Shown here in pieces: positions 1 to 6,983 of a DNA stretch of 33,929 nucleotides. The DNA is from Streptomyces sp. MZ04. Its GTDB lineage: Bacteria; Actinomycetota; Actinomycetes; Streptomycetales; Streptomycetaceae. The stretch's first letter is position 1. Every line of letters begins with the position of its first letter. The notes under the pieces were generated by a model. The model was given only the letters and a program-made list of their open reading frames with translations. It did not search any database and had not been told where the DNA came from. The stretch lies in contig NZ_SRIC01000059.1 of assembly GCF_004684775.1 (NCBI RefSeq), positions 1 to 33,929 of the forward strand, read 5' to 3'. Both the position numbers and the translations under genes were made by a program.

Positions 1-90
1 GCGGCGGGACAGAAAGCCCCCCACACCCGCAGCCGGAACGTCCGGCGGCGGGACAGGAAACCCCGCCCACCCGCAGCCGGAACGTCCGGC
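1..90. repeat. Two tandem 44-bp repeats, each with a small palindrome
   Basis: Bases 1-44 and 45-88 are near-identical tandem copies that begin GCGGCGGGACAG and end GCAGCCGGAACGTCCG. They differ at only a few central positions. Each copy contains the inverted repeat GCCGGA-ACG-TCCGGC, at 32-46 and 76-90. The window starts inside or at the edge of the array, so more copies may lie upstream. This is non-coding DNA ahead of serB. It could form hairpins in the 3' end of an upstream transcript, but nothing here shows a function. Confidence 0.8.
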
Positions 91-142
91 ACTCGGACCA
101 CCCCCGCAGCCAGCCGCGGCCTGCGGATACGGTGGGAACACC

Positions 143-1363
143 ATGAGCGCTTCGCAGCCCCAAGAGACCTCCCCCGCCGACACCCCGACGCTCCTCGTCA
201 AGATCTTCGGCAAGGACCGCCCTGGCATCACCGCCGGCCTCTTCGACACCCTCGCCGCCTACTCCGTCGACGTGGTCGACATCGAGCAGGTCGTCACCCG
301 CGGCCGCATCGTGCTGTGCGCGCTGGTGACCGAGCCGCCGCCCGGCCTGGAGGGCGACCTGCGGTCCACCGTGCACAGCTGGGCCGGGTCCCTGAAGATG
401 CAGGCCGAGATCATCTCGGGCATCGGCGACAACCGCCCGCGTGGCCTCGGCCGTTCCCACGTCACCGTGCTCGGGCACCCCCTCACCGCCGAGTCGACCG
501 CCGCCATCGCCGCAAGCATCACCGCGACCGGCGGCAACATCGACCGCATCTTCCGGCTCGCCAAGTACCCGGTCACCGCAGTCGAGTTCGCCGTCTCCGG
601 CACGGAGACCGAGCCGCTGCGCACCGCCCTCGCCCTTGAGGCGGCGAAGCTCGGCGTGGACGTCGCCGTCGTGGCGGCGGGCCTGCACCGCCGCGCCCAG
701 CGGCTCGTCGTGATGGACGTCGACTCGACGCTCATCCAGGACGAGGTGATCGAGCTCTTCGCGGCGCACGCGGGCTGCGAGGACAAGGTCGCCGAGGTCA
801 CCGCGGCCGCGATGCGCGGCGAACTGGACTTCGAGCAGTCGCTGCACGCCCGCGTGGAACTCCTCGCGGGACTCGACGCCTCGGTCGTCGACAAGGTCCG
901 CTCCGAGGTCCGCCTCACCCCCGGCGCCCGCACCCTCATCCGCACGCTCAAGCGCCTCGGCTACCAAGTGGGCGTCGTATCGGGCGGGTTCACCCAAGTC
1001 ACGGATGATCTGAAGGAACGTCTCGGCCTCGACTTCGCCCAGGCCAACACCCTGGAGATCGTCGACGGCAAGCTCACCGGCAAGGTGACCGGGGAGATCG
1101 TGGACCGCGCGGGCAAGGCCCGCCTCCTGCGCCGCTTCGCCACGGAGGCCGGGGTGCCGCTGGAGCAGACCGTCGCGATCGGCGACGGCGCCAACGACCT
1201 CGACATGCTGAACGCGGCCGGTCTCGGCGTCGCCTTCAATGCCAAGCCCGTCGTCCGCGAGGCCGCGCACACCGCGGTCAACGTGCCCTTCCTCGACACC
1301 GTGCTCTACCTCCTCGGCGTCACCCGCGAAGAGGTGGAGGCGGCGGACACGCACACCGACTGA
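143..1363 (+). CDS. serB: Phosphoserine phosphatase SerB, with N-terminal ACT-type region
   Basis: This enzyme hydrolyses O-phospho-L-serine to L-serine, the last step of the phosphorylated serine pathway in the cytoplasm. The C-terminal half is a HAD phosphatase. Motif I is DVDST at residues 192-196, where the first Asp is the nucleophile. A VVSGGF stretch follows (motif II), and GDGAND at 347-352 is motif III. The first roughly 180 residues look like two ACT-type modules (the start is LVKIFGKDRPGITAGLF). Such modules bind amino acids in this family, so feedback by serine is likely but not shown. The length of 406 residues fits the actinobacterial ACT-fused form. The gene stands alone and ends at a terminator shared with the convergent phosphatase gene. 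Confidence 0.95.
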   Translation: MSASQPQETSPADTPTLLVKIFGKDRPGITAGLFDTLAAYSVDVVDIEQVVTRGRIVLCALVTEPPPGLEGDLRSTVHSWAGSLKMQAEIISGIGDNRPRGLGRSHVTVLGHPLTAESTAAIAASITATGGNIDRIFRLAKYPVTAVEFAVSGTETEPLRTALALEAAKLGVDVAVVAAGLHRRAQRLVVMDVDSTLIQDEVIELFAAHAGCEDKVAEVTAAAMRGELDFEQSLHARVELLAGLDASVVDKVRSEVRLTPGARTLIRTLKRLGYQVGVVSGGFTQVTDDLKERLGLDFAQANTLEIVDGKLTGKVTGEIVDRAGKARLLRRFATEAGVPLEQTVAIGDGANDLDMLNAAGLGVAFNAKPVVREAAHTAVNVPFLDTVLYLLGVTREEVEAADTHTD

Positions 1364-1400
1364 CGGCGCGGGCACACCTTCCTGCCGCGTCACATGACGA

Positions 1401-1428
1401 GGGCCCGTTACCGCTGCGGTACCGGGCC
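1401..1428. terminator. Bidirectional terminator hairpin between convergent genes
   Basis: The arms GGGCCCGTTACCGC and GCGGTACCGGGCCC pair with one mismatch around a one-base loop. TTCGTCGT follows on the plus strand. The hairpin lies between the stop of serB and the end of the convergent histidine phosphatase gene, so it can serve both. Confidence 0.75.
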
Positions 1429-1451
1429 CTTCGTCGTACGGAGAACGAGGG

Positions 1452-1970
1452 TCACGCGGAAGGCGCCCAGTAGTCGACCAGCGTGCCGGCCCCCGGCTCC
1501 AGGGCCTTCCACGAGCCGGAGTACGTCAGGACGGCGAAGGCCGACGTCGGGAAGCCGCGGCGGTTCATCCGCACCCGGGCGTCGCCCTCGGCATCCCCGG
1601 CGAGGATGTCGGCGAGGCCCTGGACCCCGGGGTTGTGGCCGATCAGGACGACGTTCTGCGCGTCGTCCGGGGTTTCGTTGAGCACGGCGATCAGCTCGCC
1701 CGGAGAGGCTTCGTACAGCCGCTCCTCATAGACGGTCTTGGGCCTGTGCGGCAGCTCATGGACGGCGAGCTTCCATGTCTCGCGGGTCCTGGCGGCTGTC
1801 GAGCAGAGGGCCCGATCGAAGGTGATGCCGCTGTCGGCGAGCTTGCGCCCGGCGACGGGGGCATCCTTGCGGCCTCGCTCCGCGAGCGGCCGCTCGTGGT
1901 CGGACACCTGCGGCCAGTCGGCCTTCGCATGCCGGAAAAGGACAATCCTGCGGGGTTCTGCGACGCTCAT
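1452..1970 (-). CDS. SixA-like histidine phosphatase
   Basis: This is a short phosphoglycerate-mutase-fold phosphatase of 172 residues. The catalytic RHAK motif is at residues 13-16, and H14 should be the phospho-accepting histidine. A second histidine sits in VVLIGHNPG near residue 110, as in SixA. SixA of E. coli dephosphorylates phosphohistidine on signalling or PTS proteins; the substrate here is unknown. The ATG start gives a normal N-terminus just ahead of the first strand (RRIVLFRHA), although the ribosome site is weak. It is convergent with serB and is not obviously in an operon. Confidence 0.88.
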   Translation of the reverse strand: MSVAEPRRIVLFRHAKADWPQVSDHERPLAERGRKDAPVAGRKLADSGITFDRALCSTAARTRETWKLAVHELPHRPKTVYEERLYEASPGELIAVLNETPDDAQNVVLIGHNPGVQGLADILAGDAEGDARVRMNRRGFPTSAFAVLTYSGSWKALEPGAGTLVDYWAPSA

Positions 1971-2058
1971 GCGTCCCAGCTTCGCATGAAACGCGCGGCC
2001 GGGCGCTGGGAGTTGACGCGCCGCCCCGGCACGGGTGACGGCGCCCGCCGGGAGCGGG

Positions 2059-2283
2059 TCACGACGTCGCGCCGAAGACCGTCTCCTGGACGCGTTCGAG
2101 CAGATGGGTGACCACCGGGTCGCCGCTCGCCGCGTGCGCGTCGGCCGGGTTCAGTATCAGCAGGAGCAGTGCCGCGAAGGCGATGGCCGGGAGGGCGACG
2201 GCCCACCAGGGAAGCTGGATCTCCACGCTCGCTGAGTCCTTGGGGGCTCCCAGGTCGCGCCGGGTGTGCGAGCGGGCCGACAT
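2059..2283 (-). CDS. Small single-pass membrane protein of unknown function
   Basis: The protein has 74 residues: a charged N-terminus (MSARSHTRRDLG), one hydrophobic segment (about residues 25-45, WWAVALPAIAFAALLLLIL) and a short C-terminal tail. I do not recognise a named family. An in-frame GTG at 2331 would add 16 residues, but GGAGG lies only a few bases before the ATG at 2283 and the added residues look non-native, so the shorter form is preferred. The C-terminal tail may be extracytoplasmic, but the topology is uncertain. Confidence 0.7.
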   Translation of the reverse strand: MSARSHTRRDLGAPKDSASVEIQLPWWAVALPAIAFAALLLLILNPADAHAASGDPVVTHLLERVQETVFGATS

Positions 2284-2408
2284 GCCGCCTCCGTGGTCTT
2301 CGAGTGCTCCGTGCCGCGTCTTCGCGGCCACATCTCGAAACTACGGTCTCGGCGACCCTCAGCACATCCGGTGATCCACCCACTTGACCCTGACACTGAC
2401 CCCCTAGG

Positions 2409-2434
2409 GGATGGTGGTGCTAGCCCCACCATCC
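2409..2434 (-). terminator. Hairpin downstream of the transporter-associated small gene
   Basis: GGATGGTGG (2409-2417) and CCACCATCC (2426-2434) form a perfect 9-bp stem. It lies 18 nt past the stop of the 38-residue gene. The palindrome CCCCTAGGGG adjoins it at 2401-2410. There is no U-run, which is common for Streptomyces terminators. It probably ends the MFS/small-peptide transcript. Confidence 0.5.
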
Positions 2435-2451
2435 GCCCCGCCGGGGGCAGT

Positions 2452-2568
2452 TCACGGCGAGGCGACGGAGGCGACGATCCCGATGATCACGGTGATGGCC
2501 AGCATCGCGCCGAGCACGATGAGCAGCTTCTTCTGGCCGTTCTGGGGGTTCGGGTCAAGCACTGGCAT
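2452..2568 (-). CDS. 38-residue membrane peptide downstream of an MFS exporter (SGM_5486-like)
   Basis: A short reading frame begins MPVLDPNPQNGQKK, then has one hydrophobic helix (residues 15-36) and ends SVASP. The lysine pair just before the helix suggests that the N-terminus stays in the cytoplasm. It follows the MFS transporter gene on the same strand after 63 nt. From memory it matches a small Streptomyces family named SGM_5486 transporter-associated protein. The name rests on genomic proximity; a role as a small transporter subunit or modulator is inference. It is easily missed because of its size. Confidence 0.7.
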   Translation of the reverse strand: MPVLDPNPQNGQKKLLIVLGAMLAITVIIGIVASVASP

Positions 2569-2631
2569 ACGAACAGTCTCGCACCCTTTGTCCGGCCGCA
2601 CGCCGCCGGGGTCGCACCACCCCCCTCCGGA

Positions 2632-3939
2632 TCAGGCCGCCGCGGCGACCTCGTCCTCGACCGTGCGGTTGCGGCCCGCCAGGACGCCCACCACGATCTG
2701 GGGCACCATCAGGGCGGCCATCAGCACGATCGGCAGCTCCCAGCCGCCGCTGTGCTGGTAGAGGACGCCCACCAGGATCGGGCCCGGGATGGAGATCAGA
2801 TAGCCCGTGCTCTGGGCGAAGGCGGAGAGCTTGGCGACGCCCGCGCCGCTCTTGGCCCGCATCCCGACCATCGTCAGGGCCAGCGGGAAGGAGCAGTTGG
2901 AGACGCCTAGCAGCAGCGCCCAGACCCATGCGCCGCCCGCCGGGGCGAGGTAGAGACCGGCGTACCCGGCGAGACCGCACGCGCCGAGGACCATCACCAC
3001 GGGACCCTGATGGGGCAGCCGGGTCGCGACCCGCGGGATGACGAAGGCCAGCGGCACGCCCATCGCCATGGTGACGGCGAGCAGCACGCCCGCCTCCCCG
3101 GCCGGAACGCCCGCGTCACGGAAGATCTGCGGCATCCAGCCCATCGTGATGTACGCGGCGGTGGCCTGGAGTCCGAAGAAGCAGGCGAGCGCCCATGCCG
3201 TACGGCTACGGGTGATGCGAAGGTCGGCGTCCTCGCGCCGCACCGCTGCCGGAACGTGCCCGGCGGAGGCAGCGACCGCGGAAGCGGGGGAGCCCGCGCC
3301 CCGGTCGCGCACGAGCGGCACCCACGGCACGACGGCGACGACCGCGAGCACCGCCCACACGGCGAGCCCGGTCCGCCAATTGCCGCCCAGCGCATCGGTC
3401 ATGGGCACCGTGACGGCGGCCGCCGTCGACGTACCGAGTGCGAGTGCCATCGAGTACAGGCCGGTCATCGAGCCGACCTTCTCGGGGAACCAGCGCTTGA
3501 CGATCACCGGCATCAGGACGTTGCTGACCGCGATGCCCATGAGGGCGAGCGCGCTCGCGGCGAGGAAGCCGACGGTGCCGCCCAGGAACGGGCGGATCGC
3601 CAGGCCCGTGGCGATCGCGGCCATGCCCGCGCACACCACCGCACTGGGGCCGAAGCGGCGGGCGAGGCGCGGGGCCATGACTCCGAAGATCGCGAAGCAG
3701 AGCGGCGGGACGGAGGTGAGCAGGCCGGCGAGCGTGCCGCTCATGCCGAGCCCGACGCGCACCTCTTCCATGAGGGAGCCGAGGCTGGTGATGGCCGGGC
3801 GGAGGTTGAGCGCGGCGAGGATGATGCCGACGATGACCAGACGCGTCGCCCACGCGCGCGTGGGGGGCTTTTTCTCCGCCGTCCCGTCTGCCGCATGGGT
3901 GCGTGCCGGTGCCTGCGGCCGGGTCGGCGCAGGTGTCAT
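2632..3939 (-). CDS. MFS transporter, CynX/NimT type
   Basis: This is a major facilitator protein of about 435 residues with 12 predicted membrane helices. The first helix carries the ILAALNLRPAITSLG signature of the CynX/NimT (cyanate / 2-nitroimidazole) branch. RLARRFG follows helix 2-3, as in the MFS loop motif. The substrate cannot be read from sequence, but members export or import small organic anions or drugs. I chose the ATG at 3939 because GAGGA lies 10 nt upstream; an in-frame ATG at 3963 would add eight residues but has no good ribosome site. The gene diverges from a GntR regulator across a palindromic operator, so repression relieved by the transported compound is likely. Confidence 0.88.
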   Translation of the reverse strand: MTPAPTRPQAPARTHAADGTAEKKPPTRAWATRLVIVGIILAALNLRPAITSLGSLMEEVRVGLGMSGTLAGLLTSVPPLCFAIFGVMAPRLARRFGPSAVVCAGMAAIATGLAIRPFLGGTVGFLAASALALMGIAVSNVLMPVIVKRWFPEKVGSMTGLYSMALALGTSTAAAVTVPMTDALGGNWRTGLAVWAVLAVVAVVPWVPLVRDRGAGSPASAVAASAGHVPAAVRREDADLRITRSRTAWALACFFGLQATAAYITMGWMPQIFRDAGVPAGEAGVLLAVTMAMGVPLAFVIPRVATRLPHQGPVVMVLGACGLAGYAGLYLAPAGGAWVWALLLGVSNCSFPLALTMVGMRAKSGAGVAKLSAFAQSTGYLISIPGPILVGVLYQHSGGWELPIVLMAALMVPQIVVGVLAGRNRTVEDEVAAAA

Positions 3940-3987
3940 CGTCGTGGATTCCTCACTAGCCATGAGGCCATCATAGAATCATGGGAT

Positions 3988-4003
3988 GATTGGTTGTCCA
4001 ATC
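3988..4003. promoter_or_regulatory. Palindromic operator, probable GntR (FadR-type) site
   Basis: GATTGG-TTGT-CCAATC is a perfect inverted repeat with 6-bp arms. It sits between the divergent MFS and gntR genes. FadR-type GntR proteins usually bind short palindromes with TGG/CCA-like half sites in their own promoter. Its position could silence both directions. The assignment to the adjacent regulator is inference. Confidence 0.6.
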
Positions 4004-4071
4004 CGATTCCGTCACAGCACCCGTAGTGTCAGCCCCCGGCCCACCCGTCATCCCGCGCACGAAGGAACGTC

Positions 4072-4767
4072 ATGCCGCTGACCACCCCTCGCCGCTCAGC
4101 GCTCTCCGAGCAGGTCATCGCCGAGCTGCGCAACCAGATCTCCTCGGGAGAGTGGCCGGTGGGCTCCCGCATCCCCACCGAGCCCGAACTGGTCGAGCAG
4201 CTGGGCGTGGCCCGCAACACCGTCCGGGAGGCCGTCCGCGCCCTCGCGCACAACGGCCTCCTCGACATCCGGCAGGGCTCGGGCACCTACGTGGTCGCGA
4301 CGAGCGAGCTCGCGGGCGTCATGCAGCGCAGGTTCGCCGACGCCGAGCCCCGGCACATCGCGGAGCTGCGCAGCACCCTGGAGTCGAGCGCGGCGAAGCT
4401 GGCCGCGCAGCGGCGTACGGAGCGCGACCTCAAGCAGCTCGACACCCTGCTTGAGCGCCGCGAGGAGGCCTGGGCGTCCGGCGACGCGGAGGTGTTCGTG
4501 ACGGCCGACGCGACCTTCCACCTGGCCGTCGTGGCCGCCTCCCACAACGACGTGATGATGGCGATGTACGCGGACCTGGGCGAGGTCCTGCGGGACTGGC
4601 TGCGCGAGGACATCGGCAAGGAGCTGACCCCCGAGAGCCACATGGACCACGCCCGGCTCGTCGAGGCGATCCGCGAGCGCGACGAGGAGGCCGCGGCGAA
4701 GGAGGCCGCCGGCTACCCGTTCATGTGCCGCCCGGAGCGGCTGCGGCCCCCCAACGATCCCGCCTGA
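4072..4767 (+). CDS. FadR-family GntR transcriptional regulator (FCD domain)
   Basis: The protein has 231 residues. Residues about 10-75 form the GntR winged helix-turn-helix (IPTEPELVEQLGVARNTVREA, then the wing with RQGSGTYV). The rest is an all-helical FCD effector domain; D/H-rich helices such as TADATFHLAVV suggest the metal- or carboxylate-binding pocket of this class. The ATG is preceded by AAGGA at good spacing. It faces the MFS gene and probably represses it and itself through the palindrome upstream. The effector is unknown. The C-terminus (YPFMCRPERLRPP) is an unremarkable tail. Confidence 0.92.
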   Translation: MPLTTPRRSALSEQVIAELRNQISSGEWPVGSRIPTEPELVEQLGVARNTVREAVRALAHNGLLDIRQGSGTYVVATSELAGVMQRRFADAEPRHIAELRSTLESSAAKLAAQRRTERDLKQLDTLLERREEAWASGDAEVFVTADATFHLAVVAASHNDVMMAMYADLGEVLRDWLREDIGKELTPESHMDHARLVEAIRERDEEAAAKEAAGYPFMCRPERLRPPNDPA

Positions 4768-4810
4768 CCCTCACCTCTGGCCCATGCCCACCACCTCTGG
4801 CGGCTGACCC

Positions 4811-5167
4811 TTACCTCTGATGGCTGACCCAGACCGACCGGATCTCCTTCCAGCACCGCCCGGTGAGCCGCACGGTCATGGCGGGCCCCGCCTCGACCAG
4901 GACACCGTCGCTGTCGATGTCCCACCACCGGTCGCACTCCACGTGCAGCCGGATCCGGTCGGTCTCGGGGTACGGGTTGTGGCAGTACGCGACGGCCTGC
5001 GAGCCCTCGACGCCGGTGCGGCACTCCGCGCCGAACGGCCTGGGTTCGGCCGCCGCCACGCGCGCGTGGGTGCGTTTCGCCTCTCCGACGGCATGCGACG
5101 CGGCGCCGTACGGCAGGGCGATCAGCAGGGTGAGAGCGGCGAGCACCGCGGGAGATGACGGGCGCAC
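4811..5167 (-). CDS. Small secreted protein with four cysteines, unknown function
   Basis: The protein has 118 residues. An N-terminal signal peptide (MRPSSPAVLAALTLLIALPYG, cleavage likely near AAS-HA) is followed by a mature domain of about 90 residues with four cysteines, in ECRTG, AYCHN, VECDRWW and GRCWK, probably two disulfides. I do not recognise the family. An in-frame TGA just upstream makes the GTG at 5167 the first possible start, although the ribosome site is weak. The 3' end is convergent with gntR, 43 nt away. It may be cotranscribed with nothing else; the next minus-strand gene, fabI, is upstream behind a hairpin. Confidence 0.68.
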   Translation of the reverse strand: MRPSSPAVLAALTLLIALPYGAASHAVGEAKRTHARVAAAEPRPFGAECRTGVEGSQAVAYCHNPYPETDRIRLHVECDRWWDIDSDGVLVEAGPAMTVRLTGRCWKEIRSVWVSHQR

Positions 5168-5221
5168 ACCTCAGGGTGCGCCGCTCCCTCTTGCCGCCGC
5201 CTGGCCGGTGGGCCGAACGGG

Positions 5222-5262
5222 CGACGCCCCGCCTCCCGCGCACTGCGGGGGACGGGGCGTCG
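5222..5262 (-). terminator. Terminator hairpin after fabI
   Basis: Arms of 18 nt (CGACGCCCCGCCTCCCGC at 5222-5239 and GCGGGGGACGGGGCGTCG at 5245-5262) pair with two mismatches around a five-base loop. The hairpin begins about 40 nt beyond the fabI stop on the minus strand. It is the likely end of the fabG-fabI transcript. Confidence 0.65.
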
Positions 5263-5303
5263 ACAACGTACGGAAGAAGCGCACGAAAGACCTGGTCAGA
5301 AGG

Positions 5304-6071
5304 TCAGGCGCCCATCATGTGCACGCCGCCGTCGACGTGGATGATCTCGCCCGTCGTCTTCGGGAAGAAGTCCGAGAGCAGCGCGACGATGCCGCGGCCC
5401 GCGGGCTCCGGGTCGGCCATGTCCCACGCCAGCGGGGAACGGGTGTTCCACACGTCGGCCAGCTCCGTGAAGCCCGGGATGGACTTCGCGGCCATCGAGG
5501 CGAGCGGGCCCGCCGAGATGAGGTTGCAGCGGATGTTGTCCTTGCCGAGGTCACGCCCGAGGTAGCGCGAGGTGGCCTCCAGGGCGGCCTTGGCCGGGCC
5601 CATCCAGTCGTACTGCGGCCAGGCGAACTGCGCGTCGAAGGTGAGGCCGACGACCGAGCCGCCGTCGCTCATCAGCGGGCGGCAGGCCATGGTCAGCGAC
5701 TTCAGCGAGAACGCCGAGACGTGCATGGCGGTGGCGACCGACTCGAAGGGGGTGTTGAGGAAGTTGCCGCCGAGCGCGTCCTGCGGCGCGAAGCCGATGG
5801 AGTGGACGACGCCGTCGAGGCCGCCGAGCTCCTCCTTCACGATGCCCGCGAGGCGGTCCAGGTGCTCCTGGTTGGTCACGTCGAGCTCGATGACCTTGGC
5901 CGGCTTGGGCAGCTTCTTGGCGATGCGCTCGGTGAGCGTGGGCCGCGGGAAGGCAGTGAGGATGACCTCGGCGCCCTGCTCCTGCGCGACCTTGGCCGCG
6001 TGGAACGCGATGGAGGACTCCATCAGGACGCCCGTGATCAGGATCTTCTTGCCGTCGAGAATTCCGCTCAT
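5304..6071 (-). CDS. fabI: Enoyl-ACP reductase FabI, InhA-like
   Basis: This NADH-dependent enzyme reduces trans-2-enoyl-ACP, the last step of each fatty acid elongation cycle (type II FAS, cytoplasm). The Rossmann start is LITGVLMESSIAFH. The catalytic Tyr and Lys are Y154 and K161 in QYDWMGPAK, spaced Y-x6-K as in FabI/InhA, unlike the Y-x3-K of ordinary SDRs. The length of 255 residues is normal. It lies 5 nt after fabG, so the two form an operon, as mabA-inhA do in mycobacteria. By homology it is the triclosan/isoniazid-type target; sensitivity is not shown by the sequence. Confidence 0.95.
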   Translation of the reverse strand: MSGILDGKKILITGVLMESSIAFHAAKVAQEQGAEVILTAFPRPTLTERIAKKLPKPAKVIELDVTNQEHLDRLAGIVKEELGGLDGVVHSIGFAPQDALGGNFLNTPFESVATAMHVSAFSLKSLTMACRPLMSDGGSVVGLTFDAQFAWPQYDWMGPAKAALEATSRYLGRDLGKDNIRCNLISAGPLASMAAKSIPGFTELADVWNTRSPLAWDMADPEPAGRGIVALLSDFFPKTTGEIIHVDGGVHMMGA

Positions 6072-6076
6072 GGTGA

Positions 6077-6796
6077 TCAGTGACCCATGCCCAATCCGCC
6101 GTCAACGGGGATGACGGCTCCAGTGATGTACGAGGCGTCGTCCGAGGCGAGGAACTTCACCGCGGCGGCGACTTCCTCGGGCTGCGCGTAACGGCCGAGC
6201 GGCACCTGCGCCATGATGCTCGCGCGCTGCTCGTCCGACAGCGCCTTGGTCATGTCGGTGTCGACAAACCCGGGCGCCACGACGTTGAAAGTGAGATTGC
6301 GTGACCCGAGCTCACGGGCGAGCGAGCGCGCGAAGCCGACCAGGCCGGCCTTGGAGGCGGCGTAGTTCGCCTGTCCGGGGCCGCCCATCAGGCCGACGAC
6401 CGAGGAGATCAGCACGACACGGCCCTTCTTGGCGCGCAGCATGCCGCGGTTGGCACGCTTCACGACACGGAAGGTGCCGGTGAGGTTGGTGTCGAGGACG
6501 GACGTGAAGTCCTCCTCGGACATGCGCATGAGGAGCTGGTCCTTGGTGATCCCGGCATTGGCGACCAGGACCTCCACCGGACCGTGCTTCTCCTCGATCT
6601 CCTTGTAGGCCTGCTCCACCTGCTCCGCGTCGGTGATGTCGCACTTGACGGCGAGCACACCGAGCTCCGCGAGGGCCTGTGGCGGCTCACCCGAGCGGCA
6701 GGTGATCGCGACCTTGTCGCCGCCGTCGGCGAAAGCGCGGGCGATGGCGAGGCCGATGCCCCGGTTTCCTCCGGTGACGAGAACCGAGCGGCTCAA
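6077..6796 (-). CDS. fabG: 3-oxoacyl-ACP reductase FabG
   Basis: This enzyme reduces 3-oxoacyl-ACP to 3-hydroxyacyl-ACP with NADPH in fatty acid elongation. It is a classical SDR of 239 residues: GGNRGIG at 9-15 binds the cofactor, NAG is at 80-82, and the catalytic residues are S132, Y145 and K149 (YAASK). The start is a TTG at 6796; AAAGGG lies about 8 nt before it and the protein then begins MSRSVLVTGG, so no better start exists. It is the first gene of the fabG-fabI operon. A possible -10 box, TAGGTT (minus strand, 6838-6833), would give a leader of about 30 nt. Confidence 0.95.
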   Translation of the reverse strand: MSRSVLVTGGNRGIGLAIARAFADGGDKVAITCRSGEPPQALAELGVLAVKCDITDAEQVEQAYKEIEEKHGPVEVLVANAGITKDQLLMRMSEEDFTSVLDTNLTGTFRVVKRANRGMLRAKKGRVVLISSVVGLMGGPGQANYAASKAGLVGFARSLARELGSRNLTFNVVAPGFVDTDMTKALSDEQRASIMAQVPLGRYAQPEEVAAAVKFLASDDASYITGAVIPVDGGLGMGH

Positions 6797-6849
6797 CGGA
6801 TCACCCTTTCGATAGCTGTCTGGTACCTCGAAAACCTATCGGTACGGTG

Positions 6850-6861
6850 CTCCGTACGGAG
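6850..6861. promoter_or_regulatory. 12-bp palindrome over the putative fabG -35 region
   Basis: CTCCGTACGGAG is a perfect palindrome. Counting 17 nt back from the candidate -10 (TAGGTT) puts the -35 position on it, and that hexamer (CTCCGT) matches the consensus poorly. This is what an activator- or repressor-dependent promoter could look like. No regulator is identified. Confidence 0.35.
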
Positions 6862-6983
6862 AATCGACGACCGACAGTGGCGTACCGGACTCACTGTCGG
6901 ATCCCTACAGAAAAGTGTGGCCCGCGGGCACTTGCGCGCGACATGATCTGACCTGACCGGTGCCGACAGCAGGGAGACTTTCC

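Noticed and set aside
4764..4822. Repeated ACCTCTGG strings between gntR and the secreted protein gene
   Set aside because: The copies are short and irregularly spaced, with no pairing between them; chance or a decayed repeat is enough.
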